Shown here: piece by piece, positions 61,358-64,000 of the stretch | Position numbering within the stretch: position 1 is the first letter of the stretch | Layout: every line of letters starts with the position of its first letter | Assembly: GCA_016715425.1 (NCBI GenBank) | Contig: JADKAC010000002.1 | Span: forward strand, 495,501-559,500 | Direction: 5' to 3' | DNA: 64,000 nt | From: Bacteroidota bacterium | GTDB lineage: Bacteria > Bacteroidota > Bacteroidia > Chitinophagales > BACL12 | Translations under genes and position numbers: made by a program | Notes under the pieces: model-generated | Databases searched by the model: none | What the model was told of the DNA's origin: nothing | Seen by the model: only the letters and a program-made list of their open reading frames with translations

Positions 61358-62368
61358 GTGTTTAAAATTGATATTCATACGCATATAATTCCCGAGCATT
61401 TACCAAAATGGAGTGAGAAGTTTTTTGATAATCGCTATATACATTTAGATCATCACTGTCCGGGTTGTGCGAAGATGATGCAAGGTGATAAATTTTTTCG
61501 TGAAATAGAAAGCAATTGTTGGGATGGTGCTGTGCGCATTCAGGATTGCGATGCAACACAAGTAAATGTACAAGTGTTGAGTGCAATTCCTGTGATGTTT
61601 CATTATTGGGGTAAGGCAGAACATGCAATGGAAACCAGCCGTTATCAAAATGATTTTATTGCAGAAGTAGTATCAAGAAATCCGCAACGATTTATCGGCT
61701 TAGGCACTTTGCCAATGCAAGATCCACAATTAGCAATTCAAGAAATGGAGCGCTGTAAAAATGAATTGCATTTACCGGGCATTGAAATCGGCAGTCATGT
61801 GAATGATTGGAATCTGAATGCACCTGAATTATTTTCTTTTTTTGAAGCTGCTGAAAAAATGCAGATGGCAATTTTTGTGCATCCCTGGGATATGATGGGC
61901 ACAGATAAAATGAAACAATATTGGTTGCCATGGTTAGTGGGTATGCCTGCGGAAACTTCTTTGGCAATTTGCTCAATGATTTTCGGTGGTGTATTTCAGC
62001 GATTGCCAAATTTGAAAGTAGCCTTTGCACATGGTGGTGGAAGTTTCCCTTCTACAATCGGAAGAATAGAACATGGATTTAATGTACGTCCTGATTTAGT
62101 TGCGGTCGATAATAAAATAAATCCAAGAAATTATCTGCAAAAATTTTATCTCGATACATTAGTACACGATCCGATGATGCTGCAATATTTAATTGAATTG
62201 TTTGGAGAAAATCAATTGGCTTTGGGAAGTGATTATCCGTTTCCATTAGGTGAACATCATCCCGGAAAATTAATTGAAAGTATGTCGTTGAGTGATGCTG
62301 TTAAAGAAAGATTATTACACGGCACTGCATTAGAATGGTTGGGATTACACAAAGAAAAATTTATTTAG
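61358..62368 (+). CDS. 2-Amino-3-carboxymuconate-6-semialdehyde decarboxylase (ACMSD)
   Basis: 336 residues, the usual length for ACMSD, from a GTG start at 61358. Amidohydrolase fold with metal ligands His7 and His9 (DIHTHIIP), a His in AIFVHPWDMMG (about 175) and an Asp in LALGSDYPFPLG (about 290). It removes CO2 from aminocarboxymuconate semialdehyde, diverting it from quinolinate (NAD synthesis) into 2-aminomuconate degradation. It overlaps the convergent helicase gene by 8 bp. The later pathway enzymes (aminomuconate dehydrogenase, RidA-like deaminase) are not in the window. Confidence 0.95.
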   Translation: MFKIDIHTHIIPEHLPKWSEKFFDNRYIHLDHHCPGCAKMMQGDKFFREIESNCWDGAVRIQDCDATQVNVQVLSAIPVMFHYWGKAEHAMETSRYQNDFIAEVVSRNPQRFIGLGTLPMQDPQLAIQEMERCKNELHLPGIEIGSHVNDWNLNAPELFSFFEAAEKMQMAIFVHPWDMMGTDKMKQYWLPWLVGMPAETSLAICSMIFGGVFQRLPNLKVAFAHGGGSFPSTIGRIEHGFNVRPDLVAVDNKINPRNYLQKFYLDTLVHDPMMLQYLIELFGENQLALGSDYPFPLGEHHPGKLIESMSLSDAVKERLLHGTALEWLGLHKEKFI

Positions 62369-64000
62369 GTTTATTTTTCTCCTTATAATTTATCACTGCT
62401 TTTATTTGACTGTAATTAAAACTACTTCCACCTTTATTGCGCACATCGGATGCAGAGTTTACTCCGGGCATTTCCAAAATCTCCAATAATTCTTTTACTT
62501 GACTTTCAGTAAGTAATTTATAAATATCTACTTCACCTGTCAGCACAAAATCCGCAAGATGACCTTCGATAGTGCTTACTGCAAGATTGCGCATTTTTGC
62601 AATTTCTTCTAAACTTAAACCTTCATTATATAATTGCAGACTTTCTTTTTTACTGTCGCCTTTGGCAGGTTTTGATTTTTTTACATCTACTACTTTATTT
62701 TCTTTCGGAATAAACTTTTCATACGCATTTACATCTGCAAATAATAAATCACCATACCTTGCCTGTAATATTTTTTTTAATTGTCCTTGTAATGTTTTTA
62801 CAAGTTCAGCAACTTCTTTTCTATACGTTTTTACTTTGCTTGCATACGAGAGTGCATTGTAATGATCAAACAGCGGTTGAATAATTTCATCAGTTAATGA
62901 CTGCGCAAACCATTGCACACCACTGCGCACTTTCTGTTCAAATGCAGTGCTTTGAAATTTCTGATAATCTGCAATCAATGCAGGTAATTTCTCTTTGAAT
63001 TTACGGGCAATTTCCCCTTGTGCATTTGCTGCATCCAATAAAGTTTTTGCAAGTGTATAGGTTTCTAATTTATCCGGAATATTTTTTTCAGGAATCAGAG
63101 TTACATATTCTGTTAATTCATCAATAATTTTTTGATAGTCGAATGCTTTTATTAATTGCTCCGACATATACTTATTTTTTTCCAAATCCAAAACAGAATG
63201 CAGATGATGTTCCTTATCTACATTTCCAGAAAAATTAAGAATGCGTTCGTCGGTATTAATAACATTGCTGCGAATAGATGAGAGCAACACCATACCATCT
63301 AAAGTAGTGCAACGACTTAACGCAACATACACTTGCCCGGCTGCAAACGATTGACCTGCATCTATAATTACTTTATCGAAAGTGAGTCCCTGACTTTTAT
63401 GAATTGTAATTGCCCATGCTAACCGAATTGGAAACTGTTGGAACTTGCCGATCAATTCCTCTTCCAATATATTTTTTTCTTTATTGAAATTGTATTTTAC
63501 ATTTTCCCATTCTTCAATTTCTAATTCTATTTCAAAATTATCTTCATTAGTAATTACGGTAATGCTGTCATTAGATAATTCTTTTATTCGGGCTAATTTT
63601 CCATTGTAATATTTTCTATCCTCACCCGAATCATTTTTAATAAACATTACTTGTGCATTCTCTTTTAAAGTGAGATGCAAATCCGTGGGATAATTATTTT
63701 CATTGAATTCACCCTCCACTTTTCCTGTGTATGTATAAGCTTTGCCGGGTAATTTTTGCAATTCAATATCATTAATAGCATCCGCCTTATAATTATGTGT
63801 GGAGATGGTAATATAATTTTCTTCCTTTCCCGGTTTAAAATTCGGATTATATCTGCTTTGCAAAATTTCAAAATCATTTTGCTCCATTGTATTGTTGCGG
63901 ATATTATTTAGCAAGTCTATAAATTGCTGTTCCTTTTGCCGATATATTTTTTTCAATTCGATATGCAGTGGAGGAAATTGTCGCACTACTTTTGAATGAA
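62361..64000 (-). CDS. Pif1/RecD-like helicase, C-terminal part (runs off the window)
   Basis: The frame is open to the window edge, so the N-terminal ATPase core (Walker A/B) lies outside. A GTG at 63986 is internal. What is visible: a linker, then the second RecA-like domain with motifs V-VI (RLAWAITIHKSQGLTFDKVI; GQVYVALSRC), an OB-like inserted region with NGKLARIKEL, and a long helical region. A C-terminal helix-turn-helix (GLSLEEIAKMRNLAVSTIEG) and an HhH-like tail finish the protein. Probably a superfamily 1B DNA helicase in genome maintenance. It converges on the ACMSD gene. Confidence 0.85.
   Translation of the reverse strand, partial: HSKVVRQFPPLHIELKKIYRQKEQQFIDLLNNIRNNTMEQNDFEILQSRYNPNFKPGKEENYITISTHNYKADAINDIELQKLPGKAYTYTGKVEGEFNENNYPTDLHLTLKENAQVMFIKNDSGEDRKYYNGKLARIKELSNDSITVITNEDNFEIELEIEEWENVKYNFNKEKNILEEELIGKFQQFPIRLAWAITIHKSQGLTFDKVIIDAGQSFAAGQVYVALSRCTTLDGMVLLSSIRSNVINTDERILNFSGNVDKEHHLHSVLDLEKNKYMSEQLIKAFDYQKIIDELTEYVTLIPEKNIPDKLETYTLAKTLLDAANAQGEIARKFKEKLPALIADYQKFQSTAFEQKVRSGVQWFAQSLTDEIIQPLFDHYNALSYASKVKTYRKEVAELVKTLQGQLKKILQARYGDLLFADVNAYEKFIPKENKVVDVKKSKPAKGDSKKESLQLYNEGLSLEEIAKMRNLAVSTIEGHLADFVLTGEVDIYKLLTESQVKELLEILEMPGVNSASDVRNKGGSSFNYSQIKAVINYKEKNKPK

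Noticed and set aside
1..64000. tRNA, rRNA, phage or conjugative genes
   Set aside because: I looked for cloverleaf arms with TTC-containing T loops and for integrase, capsid or relaxase proteins and saw none.

Overview
The window looks like a chromosomal contig of an uncultured Bacteroidota, most likely from the Chitinophagales/Saprospiria side of the phylum. The evidence is AT-rich DNA, TAnnTTTG-type -7 promoter elements, type IX secretion C-terminal sorting domains on two proteins, TonB-dependent receptor and carboxypeptidase-regulatory-like domains, an RprX/RprY-type two-component pair, an F-type ATP synthase cluster that lacks atpD and atpC, and a long InfB. I saw no rRNA, tRNA, CRISPR array, transposase or phage genes.

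Layout. 0-12 kb: nitronate monooxygenase-like enzyme, VWA-domain protein, TIGR01777 epimerase, an oligopeptide ABC importer (binding protein plus two permeases, no ATPases), a secreted protein of unknown function, a DUF6427-like membrane protein and purQ. 12-16.6 kb: small accessory genes, several broken (DUF1801, DUF6929-like, SRPBCC), plus a secreted serine protease and an orphan HNH endonuclease. 16.9-20.3 kb: a frameshifted dsbD, then a heptamer array and composite repeats. 20.3-29.3 kb: a tight minus-strand cluster of two DUF4331 secreted proteins, a TPR lipoprotein, a HupE/UreJ-like permease and a TonB receptor, followed by a SnoaL-like lipoprotein. 29.5-34.6 kb: atpBEFHAG. 34.7-41 kb: VanX-like dipeptidase, an outer-membrane protein, RprXY and a PDZ/T9SS protein. 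41-44.2 kb: lipoproteins and a Fic protein among copies of a 44-nt repeat. 44.2-49 kb: rimP-nusA-infB. 49-50 kb: repeats including a MITE-like element. 50-59.2 kb: GT39 glycosyltransferase, purF, MoxR ATPase and three genes of periplasmic folding factors. 59.4-64 kb: SlyD-like FKBP, a 3-hydroxyanthranilate dioxygenase / ACMSD / SDR group for kynurenine-type aromatic catabolism, and the end of a Pif1/RecD-like helicase.

The most intriguing functional unit is the DUF4331-TPR-HupE-TonB receptor cluster, which looks like an uncharacterised envelope or secreted system, probably for metal acquisition. A second theme is disrupted reading frames. At least seven genes carry one single-base lesion each, four of them a one-base shortfall in a short homopolymer. 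This could be residual sequencing error, gene decay, or, for oppB with its perfect A AAA AAA slippery site, recoding. A third theme is repeats: composite low-complexity blocks lie in inverted orientation about 29 kb apart, one of them containing an element of about 360 bp with 27-bp terminal inverted repeats.
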